From assembly GCF_014269185.2 (NCBI RefSeq), contig NZ_JABWRZ020000001.1, positions 583,001-647,000 on the forward strand: a stretch of 64,000 bases of DNA, in the 5' to 3' direction. Of the stretch, positions 18,801-28,571 are shown one piece after another. The stretch comes from Pseudomonas oryzicola. Lineage in GTDB: Bacteria > Pseudomonadota > Gammaproteobacteria > Pseudomonadales > Pseudomonadaceae. Both the position numbers and the translations under genes were made by a program. Position 1 is the stretch's first letter, and each line of letters begins with the position of its first letter. The notes under the pieces were generated by a model, which did not search any database, was not told the DNA's origin, and was given only the letters and a program-made list of their open reading frames with translations.

Positions 18801-21361
18801 CTGTCATCGTGAACGATATACCCGGCCTCGGCGTGGGTAATGGTTTTGTACGGATGGCCCTCCTGCGGGCCCAGCTCATGGTTCTGAGCCGGCCATGCCA
18901 GGCGCTGCAGCAGGCGCACCCGAGTTTCCGCCGGCCAGCCCGGTAGCTGCATCAGGGTATGCACGATCAACCGGTCGCTGTCCCAGTTCGACACGCCGGA
19001 CAGGTACAGCCCTTCGTAGGCGCGGGCCAGGCGAATCTGTTGCTGGTAGACGCGAATCTCTTCGTTGAGACGCAGGGGCACCTTGTCGTTGCCGAGCATC
19101 TGCAGTTCGTTGGTGCTGGCGGCGCGGGCCAGTTCATTGGCCACCACCGCCGGCAGCCGTGGGTAAACCCGCTGGAGGGCCTCGGCACCTGGGGCGAGTG
19201 CGATCGGCAAGGCGGTGTAGGCTCTGTGGAATTCGGCAGGTCGCGTGCTGGCGCCGGGTCGCAGACGGAGGGTGCCGTCCAGCCTGAAGCGTTGCAAGGT
19301 ATCTTCGAGCAGGGCCGGCAGCCGCTGGTTCGTCGCCAGGGCCCGGCGCAGTTGATCTTCGTCGCTGCCGCTGATGGCGACGATGCGTTGTAGCGTCGCC
19401 TCGTCGAAATGTGCGCTCAAGTGGCCGATACGGCGCAGCAGCTGCATGCCCGACCAGCTCAGCGGTCGATCCGTTCCGAGCAACCAGGCGCCGGCGCCGT
19501 TGTGCCGCAATGGCGGTTGATAACGCCCAGGATCCTGCGGGTGTTGCAGGCGGTATTCGCCTGTTGCTGCCTCCTGTTCGACAATGTAGTGGTCACCCTG
19601 CACAACCAGCCAGTGCCTGCCATCATGTTGGCGCAGGCCGAGCGCGTCCGCTTCCAGGCCTTCGGGCAACATCTCGGTGCTCCGATATGGCGCAAGGTCG
19701 GGTTTCCACAGCCGAACCTGGCCATCGGGCGTTTCCACATCGTCCAGTTCCTCGATGAAGGACGGCGTTTCCACGGAGATACGCTCTATTTCCGGCTCAC
19801 CATCATCAACTGCTGGCACCTCCGTTGCGTTGCCGGCTTCGCCGCCCTGCGCTTCCCTCAAGGCCTTGGCCGCCGCGCTGAGAGCCGCCATGATCGCCAC
19901 ATTCTCGATGACATCGACCAGGTAGCCATAGGCAATGTCGCGTTCGTCGTTTTTCCAGGCTTCGATGCCGTCATATACCTCGAAAGCCAGCTGGGCTACA
20001 CACACAGCCAGCATGGCCTCACCCAACCCAGGCACGAAGAAGCCGGCAATGTTGATAGCGGTGAGCACCCGCCCGGCTATCAGTTCCCGGTGCGCCTGCG
20101 CGGTGCGCCGGTCGACGATCTCGGTTGGCACGGCGTGAAACAGCACATCCTTTTCATGGCGCTGGGCTTTCTGAAAGGCCGTGACACCCTGGAATGCGTG
20201 GCCGAACGGTGTTGCCACGGGATACAGGGTGGCATGCAGGTCGGCAACAGGCTCACGGATCCCCCTGATACTCCAGCCCAGCGGTGTGAGCCGGTCCTTC
20301 AGACGGGCGCTGACCGACGCTTTGTCACGGTCGGCGATGTGTTTGTCCAGGTAATGGATATCGGCCTGCAGCCTTTCGCCGAGCTCGGCCATCAAGGCTT
20401 CCTGGCTGGTGAATTCCTTGAGTGGCAGCAGGCTGTCCTCCGGGATGTACAGGGCCACGGCCTGGTGGTCGCCAGCTTGCAGGGTGATGAGCACAACGCC
20501 GGTCAGTTCCGCCTCCCACAAGTCGAGCATGTTGAACGTTACTGTCGAACCGGCCGACGGCGCCTGGTCAAGGGGAACGGCAAGGGCCGCGGTGTACAGC
20601 TTTTCGCTGATATCGCCCTTGAGCCGGGCGAAATGCAGGGCCTGCCTGAATGCCGAGACTTCGGCTCGGCCCAGGGTTTCATAGACGGCCAGTGCGGCAT
20701 CGTCGGCCTCTGCTTGTGGCATGCCGGCAGGGTAGTAGATGGCATGCACCCGCTCATGGTACTTGCCGCCGATATCGAGGGTACGGCACAAGTCGGCGAA
20801 AGCTTCGGCCGGGATTCCCACGGTATTGGTGATCGGCACCGTGCCCATGAAGCGGCGGTGATCGAGGATGACCGACTTTTCCAGCAAGGCGCCGGGTACA
20901 TCCATGCCATGCTCTGCAGCTGCGTCCTGGTCGAAGTTGTGCAGCGCGCAGTGCAGCAGCGAACGGGTGGCCCGATCGATCGCCTGACGGCTGCCAATCG
21001 CATTACTGGTGTCGATCAGACGGGTATCGACCAGATAGGTATTGCGTACGTCCAGGTCAAGCCCGAAGCGCTGCCTGATCGCATCGGTCAGCGTTTCGCA
21101 GGCGTAGGTCTCCAGGTCCGGTAGCTGCTCGAACAGTTTGTGCACCTGCGCCTGATGCTCGCGATGGCGGGCATGTTCTTCCTGCCATGCTCTGGCGATG
21201 TCCGGTTGTCGCTGGATCGCTGCCGGCAGCCAGGCGGGTGCCTGCTGCCAGTTGCGCATCGCGCGATGGATTTCGGGGGGGGCAAGCTTGAGCCAGGCGG
21301 GGATCTTGCGTTCGATGGTGGCGTAATGAACGCCAGGCTGGGAAATCGCTGGGTTTGGCAT
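15848..21361 (-). CDS. Giant toxin-like LRR protein with C-terminal NEL E3 ubiquitin-ligase domain (copy 2)
   Basis: 1,837 residues, paralogous along its length to the gene at 10048-15726. The N-terminal DUF6543-like region starts at IPAWLKLAPPEI. The hydrophobic hairpin is near residues 430-505 (NIAGFFVPGLGEAML, then YDGIEAW and YLVDVIENV), and the beta-rich segment contains LRHNGAGAW near residue 610. Cap+LRR modules lie at 987-1273 and 1274-1543, and the NEL domain follows a Ser-rich linker. The catalytic motif is QTCHDGALQTF with Cys1652 (16406-16408). No signal peptide is present; an AAGG ribosome site precedes ATG 21361. The predicted role is a eukaryote-directed E3 ubiquitin ligase; delivery route and target are unknown. 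It diverges from pip and is closed by its own terminator. Sequence identity with copy 1 is moderate, so the duplication is old. Confidence 0.9.
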   Translation of the reverse strand: MPNPAISQPGVHYATIERKIPAWLKLAPPEIHRAMRNWQQAPAWLPAAIQRQPDIARAWQEEHARHREHQAQVHKLFEQLPDLETYACETLTDAIRQRFGLDLDVRNTYLVDTRLIDTSNAIGSRQAIDRATRSLLHCALHNFDQDAAAEHGMDVPGALLEKSVILDHRRFMGTVPITNTVGIPAEAFADLCRTLDIGGKYHERVHAIYYPAGMPQAEADDAALAVYETLGRAEVSAFRQALHFARLKGDISEKLYTAALAVPLDQAPSAGSTVTFNMLDLWEAELTGVVLITLQAGDHQAVALYIPEDSLLPLKEFTSQEALMAELGERLQADIHYLDKHIADRDKASVSARLKDRLTPLGWSIRGIREPVADLHATLYPVATPFGHAFQGVTAFQKAQRHEKDVLFHAVPTEIVDRRTAQAHRELIAGRVLTAINIAGFFVPGLGEAMLAVCVAQLAFEVYDGIEAWKNDERDIAYGYLVDVIENVAIMAALSAAAKALREAQGGEAGNATEVPAVDDGEPEIERISVETPSFIEELDDVETPDGQVRLWKPDLAPYRSTEMLPEGLEADALGLRQHDGRHWLVVQGDHYIVEQEAATGEYRLQHPQDPGRYQPPLRHNGAGAWLLGTDRPLSWSGMQLLRRIGHLSAHFDEATLQRIVAISGSDEDQLRRALATNQRLPALLEDTLQRFRLDGTLRLRPGASTRPAEFHRAYTALPIALAPGAEALQRVYPRLPAVVANELARAASTNELQMLGNDKVPLRLNEEIRVYQQQIRLARAYEGLYLSGVSNWDSDRLIVHTLMQLPGWPAETRVRLLQRLAWPAQNHELGPQEGHPYKTITHAEAGYIVHDDSQPGAVVSLYPSLYAALYQALPTAMREMQIADQQVLEQLIQESPLLPRQALRALLRMQPVRPGYRSPMRLADGRLGYPLSGSGTPALDVTRARLIEAVEATGLATRTGRSADQILRDLSISRTPLQVLEHLQALLEQRNELQSRLDDWSEAISPATDQAARDYDSLRESILQHWYDLALDETAEHAAELRITRVPMVDIPLTLPDFFTTRVRNLSLVDLPSGSLAGWAQNERLLQRLLSQMRNIESLEISRPYDPRATPSSFVFSVPTITENLPRLQRLTLTNQNIALSESDLNLLSGLGQLRYLDLSGNRLAQNNSPSFHELTLDYLGLNQMQLSQWPIGIGSDALGRIGHLSLRDNNLRSLPSFLLNEAATLATPPVISLQGNSINANDLQRLLLTEGVDMSGIVTDQPAALSEQLSRIRNERQQVRDAIDGWAHASSSSNPLTQEALADRQRIEVAISEFWQQQERGQLYLRLQLEDVAIEHFPRRLPAFFGERVRALSLTRLRGSASQLDELLRRFPNVTRLTIDAHQAATPALASALTRVPQLTYLEFRNMDLEVDQSMLNLFARLEHLTSIDLSGNRAGIINQVPAQLSRNLQSLALANMNLQAWPSWCDSLLPLELLDLSSNNISELPEHILSNLNSPMPISSIALFDNPLPLDTILRVRAFSDSQHSYSFALDIPGNLQLVDSSSSGSLDHPHFPLLGDDTPRLEDWMLGNEAQNEALQDCWQRLEGSDLLRLVGRLHNAAPYVDPNTRTTFCERVRLMLVAALSNEIERATMEQIALEGLPHPVTGAQTCHDGALQTFNNIELYLMNRHLLVDAGDTLQALRRRLLQLFRIDQLEELAEHRTGSGDTVSVRLAYRRDLARELDLPIADSMRFRGAANLARGELSSVLEKVRQRELSDELVDYMLANSDWTTRLRAEHADRFAEIEARFRLRVLELASMDHPLQDELNLQRGLQEDKNQEEHDLLRELTLAQINNN
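16733..18403 (-). repeat. Two homologous cap+LRR modules within copy 2
   Basis: Residues 987-1273 (18403-17543) and 1274-1543 (17542-16733). Both open with a charged helix and Trp (EQRNELQSRLDDW; NERQQVRDAIDGW). A second helix follows with HWYDLAL or EFWQQQE, then LPDFFTTRVRNLSL or LPAFFGERVRALSL and LRRs containing LDLSGN/IDLSGN and LSLRDNNLRSLP/LDLSSNNISELP. The same two-module layout occurs in copy 1. Confidence 0.75.
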
Positions 21362-21529
21362 ATCGGCGGCCTTGCATGATAGGACAAGGGACTATCACCG
21401 GCTTGCCTGGCCTGTGTGAGGTAGATATGTCTGTCGTTGCACTGCGGACGTGTCAGAGAGGACGGTGCTGAAAGCGCAATTCAGGTTTATGATGGCCCAC
21501 GGCCGAATAATCCTCACACGGAGTGCGCA

Positions 21530-22501
21530 ATGCAGACCCTGTACCCGCAGATCAAACCCTACGCCCGGCACGATCTGGCCGTGGAAGCGCCGCATGTGCT
21601 GTATGTCGACGAAAGCGGCTCGCCAGAAGGTTTGCCGGTGGTGTTCATCCACGGTGGCCCGGGGGCTGGCTGCGACGCCCAGAGCCGCTGCTACTTCGAC
21701 CCGACGCTGTATCGCATCATCACCTTCGACCAGCGCGGCTGTGGCCGCTCCACGCCGCATGCGAGCCTGGAGAACAACACCACCTGGCACCTGGTCGAGG
21801 ACCTGGAGCGTATCCGCGAGCACCTCGGCATAGACAAGTGGGTGCTGTTCGGTGGCTCGTGGGGTTCTACCCTGGCCCTGGCCTACGCCCAGACGCACCC
21901 CGAGCGGGTGCACGGCCTGATCCTGCGCGGCATCTTCCTGTGCCGGCCCCAGGAGATCCACTGGTTCTACCAGGAGGGCGCCAGCCGGCTGTTCCCCGAC
22001 TACTGGCAGGACTACATCGCACCAATCCCGCCGGAAGAACGTGGCGACCTGGTGGCGGCTTTCCACAAACGCCTGACCGGCAACGACCAGATCGCTCAGA
22101 TGCACGCCGCCAAGGCCTGGTCCACCTGGGAAGGCCGTACTGCCACCCTGCGCCCGAACCCACTGGTGGTCGACCGGTTCTCCGAGCCGCAACGCGCCTT
22201 GTCGATTGCCCGCATCGAATGCCATTACTTCATGAACAACGCTTTCCTCGAGCCGGATCAGCTGATCCGCGACCTGCCGAAGATCGCCCACCTGCCGGCA
22301 GTGATCGTGCACGGTCGTTACGATGTGATCTGCCCGCTGGACAACGCCTGGGCGCTGCACCAGGCCTGGCCGAACAGTGAACTGAAGGTGATCCGCGACG
22401 CCGGTCACGCGGCTTCCGAGCCAGGCATCACCGATGCCCTGGTGCGTGCTGCCGACCAGATGGCCCGACGCTTGCTCGACCTGCCCCTGGAAGAAGCATG
22501 A
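21530..22501 (+). CDS. pip: Proline iminopeptidase
   Basis: 323-residue cytoplasmic alpha/beta-hydrolase that removes N-terminal proline from peptides. It shows [10 protein letters not shown] (oxyanion hole), the nucleophile elbow [13 protein letters not shown] with the catalytic Ser, the Asp in [10 protein letters not shown] and the His in DAGHAA. ATG 21530 follows ACGGAG; the upstream open frame starting at 21437 lacks conservation. A TTTATGAT box about 40 bases upstream could be its -10. The stop overlaps the dtd start as ATGA, a conserved pip-dtd pairing in pseudomonads. Confidence 0.95.
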   Translation: MQTLYPQIKPYARHDLAVEAPHVLYVDESGSPEGLPVVFIHGGPGAGCDAQSRCYFDPTLYRIITFDQRGCGRSTPHASLENNTTWHLVEDLERIREHLGIDKWVLFGGSWGSTLALAYAQTHPERVHGLILRGIFLCRPQEIHWFYQEGASRLFPDYWQDYIAPIPPEERGDLVAAFHKRLTGNDQIAQMHAAKAWSTWEGRTATLRPNPLVVDRFSEPQRALSIARIECHYFMNNAFLEPDQLIRDLPKIAHLPAVIVHGRYDVICPLDNAWALHQAWPNSELKVIRDAGHAASEPGITDALVRAADQMARRLLDLPLEEA

Positions 22502-22935
22502 GGGGCCTGCTGCAACGCGTGCGTGGCGCACGGGTCGAGGTGGCCGGGGAAATCGTCGGAGCCATCGACCAGGGGTTGCTGGTGCTGGTGGCGGTCGAGC
22601 CCGGGGATACGCGTGAGCATGCCGACAAGCTATTGCACAAATTATTGAACTACCGTGTATTCAGCGATGAGCAGGGCAAGATGAACCTGTCGCTGAAAGA
22701 TGTTGGCGGCGGGCTGTTGCTGGTTTCCCAGTTTACCCTGGCAGCGGATACCCGCAATGGCATGCGTCCAAGCTTTTCGACGGCGGCGCCACCGGCCCTT
22801 GGCGCCGAATTGTTCGACTATCTTTTGCAGCAGGCCAGGGCCCGGCATGGCAACGTGGCGAGTGGGCAATTCGGCGCGGACATGCAGGTGCATCTGGTCA
22901 ATGATGGCCCCGTAACATTTATGTTACAAATATGA
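22498..22935 (+). CDS. dtd: D-aminoacyl-tRNA deacylase
   Basis: 145-residue DTD enzyme that hydrolyses D-aminoacyl-tRNA (and mischarged glycyl-tRNA-Ala), protecting translation from D-amino acids. The diagnostic VSQFTLAAD motif and the C-terminal NDGPVTF (Gly-cisPro) motif are both intact; the family size is about 145. It is translationally coupled to pip by a four-base overlap and followed by a terminator hairpin. Confidence 0.97.
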   Translation: MRGLLQRVRGARVEVAGEIVGAIDQGLLVLVAVEPGDTREHADKLLHKLLNYRVFSDEQGKMNLSLKDVGGGLLLVSQFTLAADTRNGMRPSFSTAAPPALGAELFDYLLQQARARHGNVASGQFGADMQVHLVNDGPVTFMLQI

Positions 22936-22941
22936 GGTCGA

Positions 22942-22975
22942 AAAACCCCCTGTTCACAGGAAAACAAGGGGTTTT
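22942..22975 (+). terminator. Terminator after dtd
   Basis: Arms AAAACCCC (22942-22949) and GGGGTTTT (22968-22975), ending in a T-run, six bases past the dtd stop. The A-run in the left arm would also allow function in reverse. The following 220 bases to opgG hold no convincing gene and presumably its promoter and leader. Confidence 0.8.
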
Positions 22976-23198
22976 GTACGATAAATAGTTGTTCCAGCCT
23001 GATGCGTTGTAACGCGACCTGCTGGATAATCGCGCGCTGCATGGGCCTGCGTTCGCAGGCTCGTTTCACTTTGACTCGAGCATTGTCTGGATCCGTTTGG
23101 GGAATCATTACGCCCTCACGGGGTCCGAACAGTGCTCGCCAACCCGGCATTTGTCGCTGGCCGTTGGTTTCATGATCTGTTTTCGGCGAGGGTTGCTC

Positions 23199-24917
23199 GT
23201 GATTGTTAGTCCACAAAAAGCATCAAGAATCCCCGGCAACGGGCTGCGCAAGGCTCTGATGGCCAGTGTGGCACTGGTCGGCCTGATGAGCGCGGGCCAG
23301 CTGTGGGCATTCAATCTTGACGATGTTGCAGCCAAGGCAAAGGATCTGGCCGGTCAGAAGTACGAAGCCCCAAAAAGCAACCTGCCAGCGGTGTTCCGCG
23401 ACATGAAGTTCGCGGACTACCAGAAGATCCACTTCCTGCAGGAAAAGGCCGAGTGGGCCAAGGACAAGACCCCGTTCAAGCTGTCGTTCTATCACCAGGG
23501 CATGCACTTCGACACGCCGGTGAAGATCAACCAGGTCACCGCCACCAAGGTCGAGGAAATCAAGTACGACCCGAGCCGCTTCGAGTTCGGTGACGTACCG
23601 CACGATCCGGAAACCACCAAGAACCTGGGTTACGCCGGTTTCCGCGTGCTGTATCCGATCAACAAGGCCGACAAGCAGGACGAGATCATGACCCTGCTTG
23701 GCGCCAGCTATTTCCGTGTGGTCGGCAAGGGCCACGTGTATGGCCTGTCGGCCCGTGGCCTGGCCATCGACACCGCGCTGCCGTCGGGCGAGGAGTTCCC
23801 GCGCTTCACCGAGTTCTGGGTCGAGAAGCCCAAGCCGACCGACAAGCACCTGGTGATCTACGCGCTGCTGGACTCGCCGCGCTCCACCGGCGCCTACAAG
23901 CTGACCCTGCGCCCTGGCAACGACACCGTGGTCGACGTGCAATCCCGTGTATTCCTGCGTGATCACGTCAGCCGCCTGGGCATCGCCCCGTTGACCAGCA
24001 TGTACCTGTTCGGCCCTAACCAGCCGTCCAAGGTCCTCAACTATCGCCCAGCCCTGCACGACTCCGAAGGCCTGTCTATCCATGCTGGCAATGGCGAGTG
24101 GCTGTGGCGCCCGCTGAACAACCCGAAACACCTGGCCGTGAGCAACTTCAGCGTCGAGAACCCGCGCGGGTTCGGCCTGATGCAGCGCCAGCGCGCGTTC
24201 AGTGACTACGAAGACCTCGACGACAACTACCAGAAGCGCCCGAGCGCCTGGATCGAGCCGAAGGGTGACTGGGGCAAGGGTACCGTCGACCTGGTCGAAA
24301 TCCCGACCGCCGACGAAACCAACGACAACATCGTGGCTTTCTGGAGCCCGGAGAAGCTGCCTGAGCAAGGCAAGCCGTTCGAGTACGCCTACCGCCTGCA
24401 CTGGACCATCGACGAGCCGAAGTTCCAGGCGCCTGAGCTGGGCTGGGTCAAGCAGACCCTGCGCTCCACCGGTGATGTCAAGCAGTCCAACCTGATCCGC
24501 CAGCCTGACGGCAGCGTGGCCTTCCTGGTCGACTTCGCCGGGCCGGCGCTGGCGGCCTTGCCGGAAGACACCGCCGTGCGCAGCCAGATCAGCGTGGGTG
24601 ACAACGCCGAGGTGGTCGAGAACAACCTGCGCTATAACCCAGAGACCAAAGGCTGGCGCCTCACCCTGCGTCTGAAGGTCAAGGAGGCCAACAAATCGAC
24701 CGAAATGCGTGCCGCGCTGGTGCGTGACGTGCCGGTCGAAACCACCAAGCCTGCCGCGGATGCCAAGCAGGACAAGGCTGCAGCCAAGCATGCCAAGGCC
24801 GACAAAGCCAAGGCCGAACAACCTGCCGCCGATGCGGCGCCCACCAACGGGACCCCGGCCACCACCGAGAAGGTGCTGACCGAGACCTGGAGCTATCAGT
24901 TGCCTGCCGATGAGTAA
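23199..24917 (+). CDS. opgG: Periplasmic glucan biosynthesis protein G
   Basis: 572-residue OpgG (MdoG), a periplasmic protein needed to build the branched osmoregulated periplasmic glucans whose backbone is made by OpgH. GTG 23199 is chosen because GGCGAGGG precedes it at correct spacing and the product starts like P. putida OpgG. The signal peptide covers [21 protein letters not shown], and the mature start [19 protein letters not shown] is typical. The C-terminus carries an Ala/Lys-rich low-complexity stretch (about 540-555) before [12 protein letters not shown]. Its stop lies inside the opgH start region (8-base overlap), so the two are coupled. Confidence 0.95.
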   Translation: MIVSPQKASRIPGNGLRKALMASVALVGLMSAGQLWAFNLDDVAAKAKDLAGQKYEAPKSNLPAVFRDMKFADYQKIHFLQEKAEWAKDKTPFKLSFYHQGMHFDTPVKINQVTATKVEEIKYDPSRFEFGDVPHDPETTKNLGYAGFRVLYPINKADKQDEIMTLLGASYFRVVGKGHVYGLSARGLAIDTALPSGEEFPRFTEFWVEKPKPTDKHLVIYALLDSPRSTGAYKLTLRPGNDTVVDVQSRVFLRDHVSRLGIAPLTSMYLFGPNQPSKVLNYRPALHDSEGLSIHAGNGEWLWRPLNNPKHLAVSNFSVENPRGFGLMQRQRAFSDYEDLDDNYQKRPSAWIEPKGDWGKGTVDLVEIPTADETNDNIVAFWSPEKLPEQGKPFEYAYRLHWTIDEPKFQAPELGWVKQTLRSTGDVKQSNLIRQPDGSVAFLVDFAGPALAALPEDTAVRSQISVGDNAEVVENNLRYNPETKGWRLTLRLKVKEANKSTEMRAALVRDVPVETTKPAADAKQDKAAAKHAKADKAKAEQPAADAAPTNGTPATTEKVLTETWSYQLPADE

Positions 24918-27483
24918 CTCAAGCGCAAGGCCGGAATCGCTGCGCGAATACCTGGCCCATCTACCACTGAGCGACGAGCAACGGGCGGAACTCGCCAGCT
25001 GCACGTCCTTCAGTGAGCTGCACCAACGCCTGGCGGCCAACCCGGCCGCCAGCTCTGCCGAGGCCGTGCAGGCCTCGGTGGGCTCGCGCCTGACCGTAGG
25101 CAGTGCCGCCGAGCTGGAAGACGCCGAAATGCTCGGCGTCGACGGCAGCGGCCGCCTGTGCCTGAAGATCGCTCCGCCGATCAAACGCACCAAAGTCGTG
25201 CCCGAGCCATGGCGTACCAACGTGCTGATCCGCATGTGGCGGCGCATGACCGGCCGTGCCAATGCACCGCAGCCGCCCAAGCGCGAGCTGCCGCCGGCAC
25301 GCTGGCGCACGGTCGGTTCGATCCGCCGTTACATCCTCCTGGCGCTGATGATCGGCCAGACCATCATCGCCGGCTGGTACATGAAGGGTATCCTGCCGTA
25401 CCAGGGCTGGTCGTTCGTGGACTTCGACGAAATCGCCAACCAGCCGCTGTGGGACACCGTAGTGCAGGTATGGCCATATGCCCTGCAAACCTCCATCCTG
25501 GTTCTTTTTGGCATCCTCTTCTGCTGGGTGTCGGCGGGGTTCTGGACCGCACTGATGGGCTTCCTCGAGTTGCTCACCGGGCGCGACAAATACAAGATCT
25601 CGGGTAGCAGTGCGGGCAATGAGCCGATCGCGCCCGAGGCGCGCACCGCGCTGGTGATGCCGATCTGCAACGAAGACGTACCGCGGGTATTCGCCGGCCT
25701 GCGCGCGACATTCGAGTCGGTAGCCGCCAGCGGCAACCTCGACCGTTTCGACTTCTTCGTGCTCAGCGACACCAACGACACCGACATCGCCGTCGCCGAA
25801 CAACAGGCCTGGCTGGACGTGTGCCGCGAAACCAAAGGCTTCGGCCGCATCTTCTACCGCCGCCGCCGGCGCCGGGTGAAGCGCAAGAGCGGTAACCTCG
25901 ACGACTTCTGCCGTCGCTGGGGTGGCGAGTACAAGTACATGGTCGTGCTCGACGCCGACAGCGTCATGAGCGGCGAGTGCCTGAGCAGCCTGGTGCGCCT
26001 GATGGAGGCCAACCCGGACGCCGGCATCATCCAGACCGGGCCGAAAGCCTCGGGCATGGACACCCTGTACGCGCGCCTGCAGCAGTTCGCCACCCGCGTG
26101 TACGGCCCGCTGTTCACCGCCGGCCTGCATTTCTGGCAACTGGGCGAGTCGCACTACTGGGGCCACAATGCGATCATCCGCATGAAGCCCTTCATCGAGC
26201 ACTGCGCCCTGGCGCCGTTGCCGGGCAAGGGGGCGTTCGCCGGTGCGATCCTGTCCCACGACTTCGTCGAGGCCGCATTGATGCGCCGCGCCGGTTGGGG
26301 CGTGTGGATCGCCTACGACCTGCCGGGCAGCTACGAAGAACTGCCGCCGAACCTGCTCGACGAGCTCAAGCGTGACCGCCGCTGGTGCCACGGCAACCTG
26401 ATGAACTTCCGCCTGTTCCTGGTCAAGGGCATGCACCCGGTGCACCGCGCGGTGTTCCTGACCGGGGTGATGTCGTACCTGTCGGCGCCGTTGTGGTTCC
26501 TGTTCCTGGTGCTATCGACCGCGCTGTTGGCGACCAACACATTGATGGAGCCGCAATACTTCATCGAGCCGTACCAGCTCTACCCGCTGTGGCCACAGTG
26601 GCACCCGGAGAAGGCCGTGGCGCTGTTCTCCACCACGATCGTGCTGCTGTTCCTGCCCAAGCTGCTCAGCGTGATCCTGATCTGGGCCAAGGGCGCGACC
26701 GAGTTCGGTGGGCGGATCAAGGTCACCCTGTCGATGCTGATGGAGATGTTGTTCTCCATGCTGCTGGCACCCGTGCGGATGATCTTCCATACCCGTTTCG
26801 TGCTGGCTGCGTTCCTCGGCTGGGCGGCGACCTGGAACTCGCCGCAGCGTGATGACGACTCCACGCCCTGGGGCGAAGCCGTGCGCCGGCATGGCCCGCA
26901 GACTCTGCTGGGTATTGCCTGGGCGGCGCTGGTGGCCTGGCTGAACCCGAGCTTCCTGTGGTGGCTGGCGCCTATCGTCGGTTCGCTGGTGCTGTCGATC
27001 CCGGTTTCGGTGATTTCCAGCCGCACCCGCCTGGGCCTGGCAGCCAAGGACGAGAAGCTGTTCCTCATCCCCGAGGAATACGCCACCCCGCAGGAGCTGC
27101 TGGCGACCGACCAGTACACCCATGAAAACCGCTGGCATGCCCTGCATGATGGCTTCGTGCGCGCTGTGGTCGACCCACGGCAGAACGCCCTGGCCTGCGC
27201 CATGGCCACGGCCCGTCACGGCCAGGCTGCACCGATCGAGGCGCTGCGTGCCGAGCGTGTGGCCAAGGCGATGGAGGTCGGGCCGAAGGGGCTGGATCTC
27301 AACACCCGCCTGGCCTTGCTCAGCGACCCGGTGGCGCTGAGCCGCCTGCACGAGCAGGTGTGGGCGGAGCACAATGCGGCGTGGATCGATGTGTGGCGTG
27401 CGTCGATCAACAACGACCCGCATTCGCCGCTGTTGCCGCTGCATCCGGAGAATGAAGGCCAGCCGGCGCTCGTCGGCGTCTGA
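24910..27483 (+). CDS. opgH: Glucans biosynthesis glucosyltransferase H
   Basis: 857-residue inner-membrane family-2 glycosyltransferase that polymerises UDP-glucose into the linear beta-1,2 glucan backbone and exports it. Two hydrophobic segments ([40 protein letters not shown]) precede the cytosolic catalytic domain, with [11 protein letters not shown], the DxD motif in [11 protein letters not shown], and the [10 protein letters not shown] form of the QxxRW motif. Several C-terminal membrane helices follow. Length and order match Pseudomonas OpgH. It ends just before a REP-like palindrome with a T-run. Confidence 0.96.
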   Translation: MSNSSARPESLREYLAHLPLSDEQRAELASCTSFSELHQRLAANPAASSAEAVQASVGSRLTVGSAAELEDAEMLGVDGSGRLCLKIAPPIKRTKVVPEPWRTNVLIRMWRRMTGRANAPQPPKRELPPARWRTVGSIRRYILLALMIGQTIIAGWYMKGILPYQGWSFVDFDEIANQPLWDTVVQVWPYALQTSILVLFGILFCWVSAGFWTALMGFLELLTGRDKYKISGSSAGNEPIAPEARTALVMPICNEDVPRVFAGLRATFESVAASGNLDRFDFFVLSDTNDTDIAVAEQQAWLDVCRETKGFGRIFYRRRRRRVKRKSGNLDDFCRRWGGEYKYMVVLDADSVMSGECLSSLVRLMEANPDAGIIQTGPKASGMDTLYARLQQFATRVYGPLFTAGLHFWQLGESHYWGHNAIIRMKPFIEHCALAPLPGKGAFAGAILSHDFVEAALMRRAGWGVWIAYDLPGSYEELPPNLLDELKRDRRWCHGNLMNFRLFLVKGMHPVHRAVFLTGVMSYLSAPLWFLFLVLSTALLATNTLMEPQYFIEPYQLYPLWPQWHPEKAVALFSTTIVLLFLPKLLSVILIWAKGATEFGGRIKVTLSMLMEMLFSMLLAPVRMIFHTRFVLAAFLGWAATWNSPQRDDDSTPWGEAVRRHGPQTLLGIAWAALVAWLNPSFLWWLAPIVGSLVLSIPVSVISSRTRLGLAAKDEKLFLIPEEYATPQELLATDQYTHENRWHALHDGFVRAVVDPRQNALACAMATARHGQAAPIEALRAERVAKAMEVGPKGLDLNTRLALLSDPVALSRLHEQVWAEHNAAWIDVWRASINNDPHSPLLPLHPENEGQPALVGV

Positions 27484-27492
27484 TCCATCCCA

Positions 27493-27558
27493 ATCGCGGA
27501 TAAATCCGCTCCTACGGGGTTAAGCCTGCAGGAGCGGATTTATTCGCGATGTTTTTTT
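27493..27558 (+). terminator. REP-like palindrome and terminator after opgH
   Basis: Arms 27493-27512 (ATCGCGGATAAATCCGCTCC) and 27531-27550 pair with one mismatch, followed by seven T residues at 27552-27558. The sequence is of the GGAGCGGATTTATCCGCGA class of Pseudomonas repetitive extragenic palindromes. The T-run indicates that here it also terminates the opgGH transcript. Confidence 0.8.
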
Positions 27559-27576
27559 GGCCAACAAAGTCCCCGC

Positions 27577-27597
27577 CGGCTCTAGGTCCGAGAGCCG
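27577..27597 (+). other. Small hairpin in the leader of the amino-acid importer
   Basis: Perfect 7-bp stem CGGCTCT (27577-27583) with AGAGCCG (27591-27597) and a 7-base loop, about 95 bases before the binding-protein gene. No T-run follows. It could be an extra terminator or a leader structure. Confidence 0.35.
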
Positions 27598-27650
27598 CCA
27601 TGCGTTAGCATCCCTCTCCGATATGCCGCATCGGCCAGTACGGCCGTGCC

Positions 27651-27658
27651 AACAATAA
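27651..27658 (+). promoter_or_regulatory. Candidate Hfq/Crc A-rich site before the amino-acid binding-protein gene
   Basis: AACAATAA matches AAnAAnAA and lies about 33 bases upstream of the ATG at 27692. Amino-acid uptake genes are frequent Crc targets in Pseudomonas, but the distance from the ribosome site makes this one uncertain. Confidence 0.3.
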
Positions 27659-27691
27659 GATTCGCTACTTTTCTTGCTAGGGGACCTGGTG

Positions 27692-28492
27692 ATGATCAAG
27701 AAATACCTTTCGCGACTGCTGGTCGGTGTCACCGCCCTGGTCGCGGTGACTGCGGCCCAGGCGGGTGCCATCGATGACGCGGTCAAGCGCGGCACCCTGC
27801 GGGTAGGCATGGACCCGACCTACATGCCGTTCCAGATGACCAACAAGCGTGGCGAGATCATCGGCTTCGAAGTCGATATCCTCAAAGCCATGGCCAAGTC
27901 CATGGGTGTCAAGTTCGAGCCAGTCTCCACCGCCTACGACGGCATCATCCCGGCCCTGCTGACCGACAAGTTCGACATGATCGGCAGCGGCATGACCCTG
28001 ACCCAGGAACGCAACCTGCGCCTGAACTTCAGCGAACCTTTCATCGTGGTCGGCCAGACCCTGCTGATCCGCAAGGAACTGGCAGGCGAGATCAAGTCGT
28101 ACAAGGACCTGAACAACGAAAAGTACCGCCTGACTTCCAAGCTCGGTACCACCGGCGAAATGGTTGCCAAGAAGCTGATCGCCAAAGCCAAGTACCATGG
28201 CTACGACAACGAGCAGGAAGCGGTGATGGACGTGGTCAACGGCAAGGCTGACGCCTTCGTCTATGACGCGCCATACAACGTCGTGGCCGTGGAGAAAGCC
28301 GGTGCCGGCAAGCTGCTGTTCCTCGAAGAACCCTTCACCTATGAGCCGCTGGCCTTCGGCCTGAAGAAAGGCGACTACGACAGCATCAACTTCATCAACA
28401 ACTTCCTGCACCAGATCAAGAACGACGGGACCTACGATCGTATTCACGACAAGTGGTTCAAGAACAAGGACTGGCTGAAGGAAATGGAATAA
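27692..28492 (+). CDS. Polar amino-acid ABC transporter, periplasmic binding protein
   Basis: 266-residue family-3 solute-binding protein. A signal peptide (KKYLSRLLVGVTALVAVTAA, cut after AQA) precedes the mature domain, which shows RVGMDPTYMPFQ, GFEVDILKAMAK and GMTLTQERNLRLNFSEPF, features shared by polar amino-acid receptors. It would bind an amino acid in the periplasm for the permease and ATPase encoded next. The exact substrate cannot be read from sequence. ATG 27692 is preferred to an in-frame ATG at 27674 because AGGGGA lies just upstream and the signal peptide then begins properly. Confidence 0.93.
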   Translation: MIKKYLSRLLVGVTALVAVTAAQAGAIDDAVKRGTLRVGMDPTYMPFQMTNKRGEIIGFEVDILKAMAKSMGVKFEPVSTAYDGIIPALLTDKFDMIGSGMTLTQERNLRLNFSEPFIVVGQTLLIRKELAGEIKSYKDLNNEKYRLTSKLGTTGEMVAKKLIAKAKYHGYDNEQEAVMDVVNGKADAFVYDAPYNVVAVEKAGAGKLLFLEEPFTYEPLAFGLKKGDYDSINFINNFLHQIKNDGTYDRIHDKWFKNKDWLKEME

Positions 28493-28571
28493 GGCCCAGG
28501 CCACAAGCCCGGCTTTATGACCCCGACGCGCAGGCAAACCCTGCGCGTTCGCATTTACGGAAGTACCCCAC

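Noticed and set aside
19409..21124. 571-residue open frame on the plus strand inside LRR-NEL copy 2
   Set aside because: It is a shadow of the paralogue's reading frame; no start with ribosome site and no motif.
10048..21361. Prophage or transposon carrying the LRR-NEL genes
   Set aside because: No integrase, transposase, terminal repeats or attachment duplication was seen at either edge; only composition and position suggest transfer.
23223..25310. 695-residue minus-strand open frame across opgG
   Set aside because: Opposite a highly conserved gene with expected third-position bias; the translation is Leu/Val/Gly/Gln-biased without domains.
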